From NCBI RefSeq assembly GCF_017562075.2, contig NC_054082.1, forward strand, positions 20,592,927 to 20,656,926: a stretch of 64,000 nt of DNA, in the 5' to 3' direction. The stretch comes from Anopheles merus (Eukaryota; Arthropoda; Insecta; Diptera; Culicidae). Both the position numbers and the translations under genes were made by a program. Numbering within the stretch: position 1 is the stretch's first letter; each line of letters starts with the position of its first letter. Shown piece after piece: positions 10,901-22,703 of the stretch. Below the pieces are notes generated by a model. That model worked only from the letters and a program-made list of their open reading frames with translations. It searched no databases and had not been told where the DNA came from.

Positions 10901-13900
10901 AGTCGACGCACGGTTCTGCACGGGGAGATCTCGCGATAAACAGGCTGTGCCCCTTTTTGCACCCATCGGTACCGGGTATCTAACCGTGATTGGATGTGTA
11001 AACACACTCTCCGGCTCAATAGGGCGCACATGGGGAGGGGGCTGTACAAACGTACGTGGCGAGCGATCAGACAGCCAGAGGTATGCACGCACGCAACACC
11101 CATTGTGCACCCTTTTGTTGACAAATCAAGGCTGCTGCAAAATAGATTCCTGCCGATCGGTACTTCAGATCTGTCCATCATGCCAACACGGCGCGCGACC
11201 TTGCCTCCGGCCCTTCCAAATAAGCAACACATTCCAGCGCCAAATACACGTCTCGATAACGGGTGTCGGAGCAAAAGGCACCGTTCGGGAGCTCCCTGGC
11301 ACACGCACAACAACATTGCGCGATCCCGCTGACCCCAGGGTGAATCAGAGCGAATGGAACGATCGTGCGTCGGAGCTCTCTGTCCCCAGCGGAGAGCATT
11401 TGTCACGGTTTGTTTGATGTGTCACGCGTGTGAGAACCCTTATTACCATTTGTAACCTATTCATCCGCATAAGTCACACCACACTCGGCGGGAGAGTACA
11501 AAAGCGATGCGGGGAATATCCCACCGGGCACCATTTTTAAACGGCGCGGAAATACCAGCACAAACAGCGAGGGAGAAAAAATCACCCAACGTCCCGACAA
11601 TTGGTTGGAACCGAAACCGCTTCCGCTGTGCCCGGGAAACGAGAATGCAAAACCGACTGCCTCTGGAGCTGTTTGCTGTTCTCTCTCTCTCTCTCCCTCT
11701 CGCCGCAAAAGGAAGAGCGTCAAACCGACGGACGACGCCCGTTCGCGTCTTATGCAAATAGCAGAGTGCAGCAGAACTTGCCGCGATCGGTAATTCCCCT
11801 GCCGGAGCTGTCGGGGCAATGTGACTAATGTTTCGATTGATCTGATCAGTGTCTGTGTGTGTGTGTGTTACGTATGCAGGGCACGTTTTCGCGAGCGTTT
11901 CAAGTGCAAAACGCACGCCGCCGCGGGAACTTCCACCAGCCACCGCAAATGCACCACGTGCTTTCGCCAGGGAATGCACCGCGCAAAACCTTCCCATGCA
12001 CTGCCGCCCCGCATGCGGAGGGCTCAAAGTTCATGACTTGTCAGCCACCCCAAACGGTAGTTTGATTAATTGAATATTTGTTTTACCACCCCCCCCCCCC
12101 CCCTTGCTCATTGCACCTGTGTGTTTGCTGTGAAACAAGCTACAACACACACCCACCGGTAGAATAATCGCATTGCAGCTAGTTGAGCCGTGCGAGGTGT
12201 TTGCTAGTTTGCTCCAGCTTCCTCCACCGTTTCCCACAGCACAGTCGGTGCCGATGACGAATGTTGCATAATGTGCATCAAGCTTTCGATTAATTTATGC
12301 CTAAACGATGGCTGCCCAGCTGGTTGCTGTTGCAAACACACAGAGGGCTGCCAAGCTGCAACCATATGCGATGCGTTCCGACCGGCAATTAGCCATTGTT
12401 TTGGGGCCGGTAGCCACCAGCTTCCGCGTAGGGGCGCGGACGGGAGCCCACGTTTCCCAGGCACCCATCCTGCTGGCGATCAGTACGTGTTAATAGTAGT
12501 GCAGCAGTTTGAGTGGCACAAAAAGAAGCAAAAAAAAAGAAGAGAAAAACAAGCAAGAACCCATTAATAGAGTGTTGCCCTGCTCCACTAAGAATGGAGA
12601 TGTTCAGACGGGGTGGGTTAAGGGTAAAAAGGCAAACAAATTAGATGAAGAGGTTGGCGGTAATTGTTTCCGACTGGTTCGCATTTGTGCGTCAAGCGGT
12701 GCCGCTCATCACCTCCACGGCAATTAAATCATTAGACGATTGTTAGAAGTAAAGCCCACCCAACCTGTACCAGCTAATTGGCATGGTAGTAGCGGGTGAT
12801 GTTTCCACTCGCCAACACCGGCACACTGCCTGGTCGTCTTCGACTTCCCCGATGAAGGGGGCGAGTGGCGTGCGTCTCCATCGGGTGTGAAACAAATACG
12901 AGCGACGTTTGATTTGACGAACCAGCTTGGAAGAATCAATCAAGCACCTTGCCTTCGCGCCCTTTACACATTCCGCGCGCACAGGTTGAATGACCGTTCA
13001 GCGTGGGGGGGGATCGTAGTACGGTTGGGAATTGGAGCACCGAAACCACTTTCCTGCGCCAGTGAATGTCAAGGCCTTGGGAGCACTGCGGCCATGTCCT
13101 TCGGGATGGTTGTTTGGCTCTCCTTTTTTTTTTTTTTTTGAAAGTTGATATCCTCTCTTCTCGCTGGAATGTATCAGATTTCGGACGACCAACGCCGGCC
13201 CAAAAGTCCGCGTAGGAACCAAGGACATCCAGCCGTACCGGAAAAGGTTTCGTGACAGCTTGGCTCACCCCGGAGCGGGTTCGGATTGAGCAACGAGCAC
13301 GAACTCAAATTTTGCCAACCTTAAACCTCCTGCTGATGATTAACTTCTTGCTCCACACATCATACTGGCGGGGCACGCTAGCTGCGTGCGGATTAGTCTT
13401 CCTTCCCTTCACGCCACCAAACACGCACCGGGTGCCGCGCTCGATTGCGCACGCGTATCCGGACCGGATCGGATCAAGGACTGTGCGTCAGGCACGCGCC
13501 CAGCTGCAGCCTGGGGTGTGGGGAGCAACCTTCCTCGCATACCACACATTGCGTGTTGCAAAAAAAAAAAAAAAAAAACGGTAAAGAGAATAAATATTGC
13601 CACCGCAGGAGCGACGAAAGACGAAGAGCAAAACACAAATTATTTCGCACGCCCTCCATCACGATGCGGGGAGGGCAAGGCGCAATAAATAATTCAGCGA
13701 GCATGGCGACCATAATTGATTTATTTCTATTGCGTCGGACAGGCGGCTGGCAACTGCTAACCGGCCCGGGCATAACCGCATTCGGTTGGCCCGCTTTTGC
13801 TCTCAAGATCAATAGATCGGGCCAGTTAGGACTTTATTGACTGCGGGTGTCGAAATCGCATTAGCAGTCGTTTAATCATTCTCTTTTTTTATGACCAACC

Positions 13901-16900
13901 CTGCACCGTGCAGCATTGACCCAAACCGGTTCGTTCTGAGCGGAGTGCATCCCAGCGTGGTGCAGCATGCTGCCACACTTCCACCGGCAGCATTGGCTTT
14001 CTAGGCGGGTTTTCGCAATATTTTAACATCACACCATTACGATGGCCGCAGCGTTCTTCGTAGTAAAATGTGGAATTAATCTGGCCGGCAAGCAAAAAGG
14101 CCAAATGCAACCGGCAAACGAGCCTCCGACACCAAGTTGCGGTAGCATCGCGGCACCATTTGCACATTGCTTTTCCTGCGCCAAACATGCAAACGCGTAA
14201 TAAAACCGTCAAAAACTGGCACGCGTTTGCGCGCGGCCACAAATCACTACCGGCAAATCACGTCCGTGACACATATGAGCAGTGTTTCAATCGCAATTTT
14301 TCAATAAACCAATTGGCACCAATTTCCAAATCCGATTCCGGTGTCCCCCGGGTGCAGTGCGGGGCAGGACCGGCGGGTGGAGAGCGAGAACATTTGGTGC
14401 CCTCACGCGGTTAATTGAATTACCCACCAAACGCGGACAAACGAGCCGCCGCAGCTCGTTTCATCTAGAACAAACCGAACGGTGACGGTTCCGCGTGTAA
14501 GAGCTTCACAACGATGCCAGCACTGGAGTAGCAATCCAGTGTTAAAAAGATAAACCTTGCCAATGGCCTCAGCCGCAGTGTTTTGGGGGTTCGTCGTTTG
14601 CTGGCGGAGATGTTTGGCATAATTTCTCGCCGTACCCCGATGTTAGCTCACGAGGGTCGATTGACGTGCGGTGGAACACACAACCCCGGGCCCGGTTACC
14701 CATGGGGTCACCCCTCATCCACCACTACCACAACTCCTCTTAGCGCCTTGTTTGCGGGCATGATTGCGGCTCAAGTGAGGCGAGAACGCAAACAAATGTT
14801 AATTAAAATTTCCTGCCACCATCTCGGCCCACTGGCTGGCCGCGTTTGGGGTGAAGCAGCATCCTCATCTCGCCTCACTAAACCCCCCCCCCCTCACTCT
14901 GGTTATGTGATTTGTGATTATTAACCAGGATAGTTTCCGAAAAATTGCAAACGTTGCTCATTTTTCGCCCTGTTTGCACGACCCCACGGTCATGGAATGC
15001 GCAACGCGCGTCGCTCGTTGCGCAATAGCAATTTAGTAAAATTGGAAGATGGTTTAATTAGATCATACAATTGCCGTGCACCGAAAGCAAACACAAAGAC
15101 ACACACACACACACACAAAGGGGGTGAAACGGTGGCTGCTTTAGAATGGTAATTGAGTTGAAAACAATTTTATTTCATTGGATGCGTCCGCAACGCACAC
15201 GTTAGAACGATCGGCATCGTGTGCAGGGGTGGCGTATGAACGAACGGTTTAAAATAACTGCTCAATTAGATTGCAGATTATTTTTTTGGTTTCTATTCTA
15301 CCATCTCAAAGCCAAATTAGCTCGACCAACAACGTGCCCGGCACTGCTGCGGACTCAACAAGCGGAAGCGTGACCTGCTTGGCGTCCTGATACATTTAAG
15401 CAAACGCAGTCCGGCGGCATTATTTGTTAGAAATGATCGCTTGAACGTCATCAGCATGTTTATCCACCGATTTGATTTCAAGATCAGATAAACATTTCAT
15501 AGTTCGGGTTGTTGTTGTGGTGGTACCTTTATTCAAGGATGATGCTCGACAAACCGCACTCGCAGTCAGTGCCGTATTTTAATATTCGCTCCAATTGACA
15601 TCCGTGCCACATTAACGTGTCAAATTGAGCTGATGCCTCGCCAAGGACAGTACCTCCCCCCAGTGCAGGTGGAATGCGGAGGCACAATGAACTCGCGCGT
15701 GTAAAAATCTGTTCCCGGTACCTCTCCCCTCTCTCTCAAGACACTTTCATGTGTCGCAAGAGCTACCAAGGGTCACATGTCTACAAAACCTTGAACGGGG
15801 ATCGCTGGGCAGAAGGATGCACCCTGCGCCTGGAACGGGCTCACGTCTTAAAATAAGCATTCCGCATGTCCCGCCGTTCCGGAAATATCACACCGTCCAG
15901 CTTTCACAACGGTGAGGACCGCTCTTGCCGACCCGATGCGACGCCAAGGACGGCAACGTGCGCGCTGATCCAAAAATAGCTTCCGAACAGTACGGCGATC
16001 GGCGATTGCGTGATACCGATATGGAAGGAAGCGCATGCGGAAGATGTCCTTCGTGCCTTCTGCCGTGACACTGGTGCGCAGGATGCCGTTTCGAAACCGT
16101 TCACCACCAAGCGGGGGAAGCTTTCGGTGGCTCTCATCCGCAATCCCTTATCCGCGGAGCCTACCGCGCACACGACCGATCGTGTACCGATCATCAGTTG
16201 ATGAATGTCTGTAACGCTCAGTAATCAACACTACTGTTACTATTACTACTACTGTCGGCGAGAACGCTGCTCACCACTTTAGGATAATGAACGTGCTTCA
16301 ACCTACATACCCCGGAAGTGGGGTTTGTCCATGGCCCAAGAGCGGAGGTTAACAGTCCAGTTGTTCATCTGCTGCAATCGTGCAAATGACACTTGTGCCG
16401 TGTTTGTACCGAGCAGCATTTGTGTACACTTATTGTCAAATGTCTTCAAGGCTGGCAAAGGAGGAGAACGGAACCACGCGTGGCAATCCGCGCAAGTTGC
16501 CGTTCGAATAGGACTGGGAATCCCCTCGCGATCCCCGGATTGTGCACAGCCAAGATCCAAGGGCAGACGGAGCGGAGCGGACAATATGATACAACACAGG
16601 ATGCCACCGATTCTTGAACATGCATACCGATCGATTGTATTAGCGGGTCGTGCTGCCTGCTTCCTAGATTTATGTACGGCTGCCCTTGTTCCGCTAATGG
16701 ATTGGCGGGGAAAAGTGAACAACAAAAAGGGTTGCGTCGTGCATTGCCCTACCTAGTAGCTGCATACTCACACTTCCTCCCCTGCCTCGATCGTGGGCAG
16801 TGCGGCAGAGGGAAAGGCAGTGTTATTGCTTTCCCTTTTTCTGGTCTTTTTGTTTTCGGAGCGCCACCGAATCGCGAGCACGCGAAGATCGGCCCCAAAA

Positions 16901-18118
16901 CCTTCCACGCTGTGGTGTGGCCTTCGCGTCCTTGAATCGTGTGACGGATCGTCACTTTCAAGTTCGCGCACGCAACTCCCGCCCCCAGACATTGGCGGCC
17001 CGTCCTAGCCAGCAGTCCCCGGTGGCGGAGATGGAAGTGAAAACGAAATGGAGCAATGCCACGATCGCGCACGCTCCACACACTAACTGGCCAAATAAAT
17101 TAATTAATGAACAAAAAAAAAAGACAACCGTACGCACTCCGCAAAGCCGCCACCTTCCGACCCCTCATTCCAGCGTCGGGCGGGGTAGGGCAAGAAAGCG
17201 ACAGGTCGAACAAAGCAGCAGCAGCAACAAAAAAACATGAAGAACTAGTGTAAAACATAAAGGCGCATTGGGGAGGGAATCACAATAAAAACGAGGTGAC
17301 CAAAGACAGACAGAAGCAGCCGACAAGAAGCGAAACAAAAACTATCACACACACACACACACACACACATACACACACGGCATCTTCCAAACCTGACTTT
17401 AATCCCATGCTCTTGGCGTTTGCCTTGACGGAGAGGGAGAGGGACAGGGCCGGCACAACATCAAACCGAGAAGCCGGTGCCCGACGGTGATCGGCAAGGC
17501 GCGTGCCAACCGCGACCGGGTAAAACGAATTGAAGAAGTACAAACAAGAAGTAAAAAAATAAAATAAACGGATTTACGTTATTGCAAAGAGCGGACACCC
17601 TCCCCGGACCGGACGTCGTGACCAGGTGAGGGGGCACCCGCTGAAACGGAAGGACGAATGTGCGGCATGTGAACCAGTTAGCAGTTGGCACGCGCAACGA
17701 ATAACATTATCGATTTAATTAAGCGATCGCAATGGCGAACGCGCTGCCACTCTCTGCCAAGGGTTATGATGCTGTGGGGGCGGGCGTTTTTAATGCGAAA
17801 TAAATGACCCTTGGGAACGCGATATCGCGCGAGAGAGGGAAGGAAGGAGAGCGCTGATCAGGCAGAGGCGTGTTGGTGCGACACATTGCATTAATTCGCC
17901 ACCGATCAAAGCCCGAGATGACGTGGTGTGCGTGGTGTCGATTAACGCCGTTTTATATTGTAAGGTCGCTGTGAAGCATAAATCTCTTTTTCTATTACAT
18001 TTCTACACCTATGTTATGATTCTTCTGAAACATGGTTATGTAGTCACCCTCAATTCTGAGTTACGGCCTTGTCCCTCATTCTCATTGAGCGTTTTTCTTG
18101 CTTATTGTTTCATTCCAG
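6153..18118 (+). other. Presumed first intron of ebony (about 12 kb)
   Basis: No coding sequence is supported inside. It contains a perfect (CAG)18 run, poly-C and poly-A runs, a (CA)n run near 17345-17380, an exon-like 26-nt segment at 10314-10339 and a strong isolated donor after 9288. Composition alternates between AT-rich (6200-7100) and GC-rich blocks. The many open frames of 60-200 codons overlap each other on both strands and carry no domains. Long first introns of this kind often hold enhancers, but none can be named from sequence alone. Confidence 0.45.
7865..7918 (+). repeat. (CAG)18 microsatellite
   Basis: Eighteen uninterrupted CAG units. It lies in the presumed first intron of ebony. 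The polyglutamine and polyserine frames it creates on the plus strand are by-products without other coding evidence. Confidence 0.95.
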
Positions 18119-18187
18119 CGCCCGGAAGCAGAAGAAAGCGTGGCAGTGCCTGTGTAACGACCTACTCGCGATCACCTTACCGACACC

Positions 18188-20491
18188 ATGGGTACCCTGC
18201 CGCAGCTGGCCGTCGTCAAGGGAAAGCTGTGTCCGCTGCAGCCGACCTTACTGCACCGTACCTTCGAATCGAACGTTGACAAATTCTGCGGCACCGACAC
18301 GGCTCTCATCTACAACGGTAGGTCTGGTCGTCTGGCGGCCACGAGCCACGATTTGTACCGCACCGAAACCGAAACCCCGATCGATGTCACCGTGCTTGGG
18401 TGCTTTTTTGGTCACGCCGCGCTTTCCGCACGAGACTTCCCGACCCGACCGTCGATGGTTGATCTGCCGAGCGTGAAGGATTGGTTTCGGCTTTGGTACG
18501 GCGCGCTGCTTCGGGGATCCGTTTTTAATTAATTTAAGCTTACCCACTTGCCGATGCTGTCGTAGCAAGGCGCCGAAGGTTGATCACATGTCTGCGTCCC
18601 CGCAAAGGCACCCGGTTCTGTGTGATTGATGAAGGTGTGAAGGCGTTTTCCATGCTGCGATCTTAATCGAAACAATATCGCATTAATGTTATGACCATCG
18701 TTTCTAACGCCACTAGTCCTATGAGCGGAAAGTGGTAGAGTGAGCCCAAGGAAATGGAAGCTCTTGAAGCCGACGGGCCATCTTTTGAACCGGAACGTCT
18801 TGGACCGATCATACGTTTATCGTTTTGTTAGCAGTGGCGAACGTTTCAGTCAAGAATGCTGCTGTTTCACATGCTTGGAAGGTTTGCATAAAAAGAGGGC
18901 TTTTCAGACTTGGACTAGGCCTGGTCTCGCGGCACAGTCACACAACTAAGCAAAATACACATCACAGCCACAAGCTCAACCATGGATCAAGAACCGACCC
19001 GGGATGTGCCGAGACTTATCTATCCATAGTTGAAGTTGACAGGCATAGATCGACTACGATTGTATGGAGCCAAGTAAAAAGAATTGAACTTAGTATGGAA
19101 AGAATGACAAGAAATGAATTTAACATCAGAAATCGTTTGAGTTGAACAGAAATATGAAGTTGTACACGCATTCAAGTTACACTTCCTCACATTTAAAAGA
19201 TATAGACATAGATATCAACATACTTGTGGAAAGGTTCTTTTTCAGGTCCTTTTTCAAGTCTCTTCTTTTACTCAGTCTGGAGTGAGCGATAGTACGAAAG
19301 GCACCCCTTTAATAATATGATCTTCCTAGGACATTTCGATCGAGCGGACCGTCATGACTCACTCTATGTATTAACCAACCAATATCAATCGTGGTTGATT
19401 GATTGCCACGCACGATTTTTACGTCAAATTGCTTTGTAGATCGATTACTTCCTGCTTTAATAACTACGGCAAACTGTTTTGCTTTTATGAGGATCTCACC
19501 AAACACGAATTTCGAAGCCGAAGCTCCTGAGATGTAAGAAGGTTAATAAGACACTCATCCGCAGTTGATGAAATGATCTGATTCAACCTAGAGACTCCAA
19601 AAGTTGTGAGCTGGTGGCAGGTCAACATTATTTCGCAATGCCTAGTTGAAGAATCTTTTGAGCTTCAAATGATTCCCAATCCACAGATGGCGCATGCTCA
19701 TGATGTGAAACATCAAAGGCAATTGTTGCTTGTTGATGTTTGTACAGTTTTTTAGTACACTCACGATTAAGCCAACATTCGGTGGAGCCTTTCATCACCG
19801 CTGCTACTATAGCGAAACTTCTGCGCCATGACGCTCTCGGTAAATCAAGTGCCAAGTGCCAACTTCTCCAATACGGACCAAAACCCGCCCTCCTATCAAT
19901 CAGTCGAGTGGATGCATACATTATACACACACTTAATTGCCCTACAGTCTAGGTCTCCCCAAATGTTCGCCCGAATCTAGTGCAGCAAGTTCGTGCCAAA
20001 TGCATCCACACTCCACACTCCCAACACATGCTTGCTAGTACAGGGTTCGGCGTGTGTTCCTTTCACTAGGTCTCATTAGCTGCCACAAGAAGCGGATGGC
20101 CATGCAGCAGCAGATCACTGCTTTCGTTTATGTTCGCGCGACAGTGAAAAAAAAAAAACCAGACCCACCAGACCGGACAGATTAAACGATTTTGCGTTGT
20201 AAAATCCGCACCACGTAAAAACCACGTACCTCTGTGAGCACCATCGAACCGAAATATCATCTTGTTTTATATGGGGGGGGGAGGTCTCCAGCCGCTCCAA
20301 AAATGCGTGGACCCTGAATTCTAGTTCAAGGTCAAGAAAAGCGAACACCCCAATCCCCCGCCGAAGCGCCACACCACCGCGTGTTTTCACCGTCGCGTCG
20401 CATTCGCGTTTGCGCGCGCGCGCTTTGATGGGGCAGTTTCCTTCCCAGCCGCGCGCGCATTGACCGTGAGCGACCGAGCCCCACCAGTGGG

Positions 20492-20523
<32 letters not shown>

Positions 20524-20692
20524 TTGCTTTCGCTATTCGTTGGCCTTTTTCTTTTCGCGCACGCACCACGCTGCGCCGCGCACGGTGGCCACCACGTGAA
20601 ACCACGTGAAGATCTCAAGACCGGACGGTCTTCTTGCCCAACCTGGTTTGTTCGACCCGTTCGATCGAGCACCTTTACCGTTTGAAAGGTTC

Positions 20693-20744
<52 letters not shown>

Positions 20745-22672
20745 ACACACATAAAAACATGCACAAACACCCCAACAAACCCCCACAGCGGTCGCTGGGC
20801 AGGTGCAATTTTGAAGGGTTGGTCGACCCGCCGTCTAATTCCAGGGCCATGGCACTTGACGCTCAGCATTAGAAGCCACTCCCATCTCCCCACCCCCCCT
20901 CTGTGCATCGCAGTAAACCGAATCGACCGAACTGGTGGTCTTGGGCACTTGCGCAACACAGACACCGCACACTTGCTTGCGGTACTTTTTGCGCGCCAAT
21001 GTTTTGTGTTTTGCGCAATCCTGCAGTACACACAGCCGAGAGCAGCGTCATTAGCTTTCGGCCCGGTGGTGTGCTGCAGTGAGTGGTGGCTGGGGCCAGC
21101 GGTACGGTTTGGCATTCGGGGCCCCAGTCCAAAGTCGCAAACGTTGCTGTTGCCGCCGACGGCACGATATGAATTATCTACGCGAACGCTGGACGACGAG
21201 CCCTGTTGGAGCGTGAATCGAATCGGTTGACAACGTGCGAGTCAAGCGGGTCCAACGACAAAGAGCACATTTCCGTTTCCGATCGGGCCCCGATTGACGA
21301 TTGGAAGTGCATCACCGGACCAACTTGTGAAGCGTTGATGATCGGGCTGTAATGGGAAACATGGTGGCGATTTGCACAACACCGTTCCGGCCACGGAAAC
21401 AATGCCAGTAGCGGTGTGCATTGTTTCAACGCAATGTCGCGATCGAGCGATATGCACGTGGAGCCACGGTGCTACCGTATGTGTCGGGTGATCGCTAAGT
21501 GCGGCCTTTAGCCTGATTTGCTTCGTCCCACTAACGCTTTGTCATGCTTTTCCACCCCCACAGACGAGGATGGACGCGGCGAGGTGCAGATCAACTACCA
21601 TGCGCTCAACTCGACGGCCAACCGGCTGGCCACGGCCATGCTGCACCGCATCAAGGAGCAGGCCCGGTCGCAGCCCAACACCGACGGCGACTACATCGTG
21701 GCGGTCTGTATGCATCCGACCGATCGGCTCGTGACGACGCTGCTGGCGATCTGGAAGGCGGGCGCGGCCTACCTGCCGATCGATCCGACCTTCCCGCCGA
21801 ACCGCATCCAGCACATACTGGGCGAGGCGAAGCCGGCGCTGGTCGTGTACGATGCCGACTACGACAATGCGGCCATCTTTGGCAAGACGCCCGCGGTCAG
21901 CTATGCCGAGCTGCGCAAGCGGGCGAGCGACCTGAGCAACGCCAACATCCGGCCGGAAGCGATGCTTGGCAAGGGCGAAGCGCAGCTCGCCCTCGTACTG
22001 TACACGTCGGGCAGTACCGGTGTGCCGAAAGGTAGGTGGATAGGTCACACGGGAAGGTCACGGCAGCGAACTCTCTTAGGACATTTGCACTTACGCCTTC
22101 TCTAGCTCTCTCTGTTTATATATATCCTCTATCTTTTTCTCTCAATCTATTTATATCTCTCTACCCCACTCTTCTCTCTACTCTTTCTCAATTTCTTTAT
22201 TCGCTTCTCTACACCTCCCCATATTTCTTCTCTCTTCACTCCCTCTCACTCTTTCTCTCTGTCTCTCTCTTTACCTATTTCTCTCTCTCTCTTTCCCCTC
22301 TCACACTCATCTCTTCTTCATTTTTCTCTCTCTTTCCCGCTCTCTCTCTGTCTCTCTCTCTATTTCTCTCTTTTCTCACTTTCATTCTCTGTTCTCTCTC
22401 GTATCTCTTCTTTTTCTCCCTTTCTATTCTCTTTTATTCTTTTCTTACCCAATCTCTACTATCCCTCTCCTCCTACCTGTCTCCCTCGTTCCCTCTCTCT
22501 TTCTCTTTCTTTCTCTCTCTTTCCTCTTTTCCTTTGTTTTCCTCTCTCTCTCTTTCTATCTCTCTCTCTCTCTTTCTCTCTACATATCTCTCTCTTTCTC
22601 TCTCTGTCTTTCTACAACTCTATTTCTCTCCATCACTTTCTCTTGATTTCCCCTACCTTCTTTCCCCTTCTC

Positions 22673-22703
<31 letters not shown>

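Larger units (their letters stand above)
18318..21563 (+). other. Ebony intron 2 (3.2 kb)
   Basis: It begins GTAGGT and ends CCCCCACAG, splitting codon 44. It contains a (GT)14 run at 20492-20519 and a broken (AC)n run at 20697-20752 in opposite orientation, about 180 bp apart. Segments near 18755-18805 and 19315-19365 look like diverged inverted copies of one another. No coding sequence is supported. Confidence 0.7.
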
